Source: Stenotrophomonas maltophilia | GTDB taxonomy: Bacteria > Pseudomonadota > Gammaproteobacteria > Xanthomonadales > Xanthomonadaceae | Direction of reading: 5' to 3' | NCBI RefSeq assembly: GCF_002799155.1 | Contig: NZ_NERD01000002.1 | Span: 2,356,001 to 2,420,000, forward strand | DNA length: 64,000 nucleotides | Part shown: one piece after another, positions 62,285-64,000 of the stretch | How positions within the stretch are numbered: position 1 is the first letter of the stretch | Layout of the letters: each line of letters begins with the position of its first letter | Translations under genes and position numbers: made by a program | The notes under the pieces: model-generated | What the model was told of the DNA's origin: nothing | Databases searched by the model: none | The model's input: only the letters and a program-made list of their open reading frames with translations

Positions 62285-63960
62285 CGAAGCACTTCGCGCT
62301 CCAATACTCCATCACGCAACCGGTACTGCGCATCGACCACGCCGTCGGGCAGCTCGTCGTGGGTGATCATCAGCAGGCTGCGCCCGTCCAGAAGCCCGGA
62401 AAGATCCTGCAGCAGCGCGCGTGCGGTATCCACGTCGAGGCCTTCGGTCGGTTCGTCCAGCAGCAGGATCGGCGCAGTGCGCAGCAGCGCGCGCGCCAGC
62501 GCCAGCCGTCGCGCCTGGCCTGCCGACATCGTTGCGCCGTTCTCGCCGACCCAGGCCTGCAGGCCACCGTTGCGCTCGGCCCAGTCACCCAGGCGCACGC
62601 GACGCAGCACCGACCACAACGCGGCATCGCTGGCATCGGGATCACCCAGCCGCAGGTTCTCGGCCACCGTGCCGCCAAACACCGGTGCGTTCTGCGGCAG
62701 CCAGGCGAGCTGGCGGTGCCACTCGGCCTGGGCGACGTCGCGCAGGTCACGGCCACCATAGGTGATTCGCCCCTGTTGCGGATCCCATAGCCGCAGCAGC
62801 AGGCTGGACAGCGTGGTCTTGCCACTGCCACTGTCGCCGCGAATCGCGATGCGTTCGCCCGGCGCCAAGGTCAGCTGCAGGCCGGACAACACCGGCCGTG
62901 CTGCACCCGGCCACTGGAAATGCACGTCATCCCAATGCACGCGCGCCGCCTGCGGCACCGGCTGCGGCGCCTGCGGATCCTGCACCGTCGGCGGTTGTTC
63001 GACGATGGCCTGCAGGCGATCGGCAGCAATGCGCCCGGACTGCAGCGACTGCCAGGCCAGGCCCATGCCGGCCCACAGTTCGATCAGCGCCACGGTCAGG
63101 AACACGAGGCCTGCGGCCATTTCCGGCGCGATGCGCTGCTGTTCGGCCGCATGCAGGGCCAACGCCAGCATCGCCACTAGCCCCAGCCCGGCGACCAGGC
63201 CGTGCAGGGTCGAGGCCGCGATCAGACGCCAGCGCCGACGACGATCCCGCGAGGCCAGCTGCTTGGCGGCCACGCGCACCTTCAGCTGCCAGGCCGCATC
63301 GGCATGCAGCGCGGCCAGATCACCGGCCCCTTCCAGCCCTTCGAACGCGGCGGTGCGCAATGCGGCGCGGTGCGCGGCACGGTCCGCCTCTTCATCGTCG
63401 TGGCCACGCGCGCCCAGCCACGGCACACCGAAGGCGATCAGCAGTGCCAGCACCGCCAGCAGCATCGCTGCCGAGGGCAGGATCAGCGCCGCCGAGGCGA
63501 CCGCCACCAGTGACAGCGCGCCCAGCGCCACCAGCGGCCCGATCGCGCGCACCAGCAGCCCATCCACTTCGCCGATGTCCCCCAGCAGCCGCGCCAGCAG
63601 CTCGCCGGTACGCGTAGCCCCCAACCGTGCCGGGGCAAGTGGCAACGCGCGGCGGAAGAACCACACGCGCAGGTCACGGGCAATGCGCAGCGTGGCATCG
63701 TGGCCAACCAGCTTTTCGAAGTAGCGCGACACGATGCGCGCCATGGTCAGGCCGCGGATTCCGGCCGACGGTGAGAAGAAATTGAAGCCCTGGCCGAGGC
63801 CGGCTGCACCTGCCAGCGCGGCTGCGGTGAGGAAGCCACCCGACAGGCCGAGCAACGCGGTGCCTGCCAGCATCGTGGTCCACAGCAACAGCACGGTCAG
63901 CAACAGGCGCGGGCGATGGCGCAGGAACACCGCGCGCAACGAATCGGGCGAACGGCTCAT
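62281..63960 (-). CDS. cydC: Glutathione/cysteine exporter subunit CydC
   Basis: A 559-residue ABC half-transporter. CydDC exports glutathione and cysteine to the periplasm and is needed for cytochrome bd and c-type cytochrome assembly. Six membrane helices (about 15-310) precede an ATPase domain with Walker A GDSGSGKTT, signature [13 protein letters not shown] (degenerate LSGGQ), Walker B ILLLDEPTEGLD and H-loop ITHDE. The ATG overlaps the cydD stop (ATGA). Confidence 0.93.
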   Translation of the reverse strand: MSRSPDSLRAVFLRHRPRLLLTVLLLWTTMLAGTALLGLSGGFLTAAALAGAAGLGQGFNFFSPSAGIRGLTMARIVSRYFEKLVGHDATLRIARDLRVWFFRRALPLAPARLGATRTGELLARLLGDIGEVDGLLVRAIGPLVALGALSLVAVASAALILPSAAMLLAVLALLIAFGVPWLGARGHDDEEADRAAHRAALRTAAFEGLEGAGDLAALHADAAWQLKVRVAAKQLASRDRRRRWRLIAASTLHGLVAGLGLVAMLALALHAAEQQRIAPEMAAGLVFLTVALIELWAGMGLAWQSLQSGRIAADRLQAIVEQPPTVQDPQAPQPVPQAARVHWDDVHFQWPGAARPVLSGLQLTLAPGERIAIRGDSGSGKTTLSSLLLRLWDPQQGRITYGGRDLRDVAQAEWHRQLAWLPQNAPVFGGTVAENLRLGDPDASDAALWSVLRRVRLGDWAERNGGLQAWVGENGATMSAGQARRLALARALLRTAPILLLDEPTEGLDVDTARALLQDLSGLLDGRSLLMITHDELPDGVVDAQYRLRDGVLEREVLR

Positions 63961-64000
63961 GCGCGCACCGCCTGTGCCGGCTCGACCAGGCGGCCTTCCG
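63957..64000 (-). CDS. cydD: C-terminal end of CydD (partial)
   Basis: Fourteen codons (ending EGRLVEPAQAVRA and TGA) are in frame from the window edge and overlap the cydC start by 4 nt. Assignment rests on position and the ABC-like C-terminus. Confidence 0.65.
   Translation of the reverse strand, partial: EGRLVEPAQAVRA

Overview
The window is about 64 kb of GC-rich gammaproteobacterial chromosome. Gene content, gene order (rluC divergent from rne; scpA-scpB-rluB; ccmA to ccmI) and repeats all point to a Stenotrophomonas, most likely of the S. maltophilia group. The clearest lineage marker is a scatter of short palindromic pairs carrying a GTAG tetranucleotide (SMAG-type REP elements). Most genes are housekeeping, envelope or accessory metabolic genes on both strands. 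I see no tRNA, rRNA, CRISPR array, prophage or intact insertion sequence.

Layout. 1-6.2 kb: end of a cytochrome c, glycine-zipper lipoprotein, cold shock protein, outer membrane phospholipase A coupled to an ArsC-like protein, GST, Cys-rich lipoprotein and class I fumarase. 6.3-7.75 kb: an ECF41-type sigma factor with its carboxymuconolactone-decarboxylase-like partner. Each gene is preceded by an identical TGTCACG-N16-CGTC element, so this looks like a complete self-regulating unit. 8-13.6 kb: ABC exporter, ferredoxin-NADP reductase, glutathione peroxidase, M3 peptidase. 13.7-14.4 kb: a small low-GC patch. 14.4-26.6 kb: CFA synthase, RsiV-like lipoprotein, rhomboid protease and POT transporter, a degenerate EEP-family protein, Mn-SOD, a barnase/barstar pair, a repetitive membrane protein with NfuA, PhhB, a TonB-like lipoprotein and ZupT. 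26.6-31.3 kb: RluC and RNase E.

31.4-44.6 kb is the most interesting region. It is a LacI-controlled glycan locus on the minus strand: LacI regulator, Oar-like TonB-dependent receptor, then a tightly coupled six-gene operon. The operon encodes a GH144-like lipoprotein, a sugar-binding lipoprotein, two ABC permeases, a 1055-residue discoidin/six-hairpin-glycosidase-like protein and a secreted EEP phosphodiesterase-like enzyme. Two perfect and one near-perfect LacI-family operators (TGNAANCGNTTNCA) lie in front of the operon, the regulator and the receptor. I infer a system for beta-1,2-glucan, possibly phospho-substituted periplasmic glucans. No transporter ATPase is encoded here.

44.7-64 kb: BolA and YciI, ScpA/ScpB/RluB, an AraC regulator divergent from an MFS exporter, a transaminase plus omega-amidase pair, the complete cytochrome c maturation operon ccmABCDEFGHI, a MetX-family acyltransferase, a DUF1294 protein, and CydC with the end of CydD.

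Three families of inverted repeats punctuate gene ends: SMAG pairs; a GGGTCAGA-CCCTTT hairpin family; and a GGGGACGGAGGGGATTAAG family that includes a perfect 66-bp palindrome. Members of these families supply the stop codons of at least two genes (the AraC regulator and cydC).
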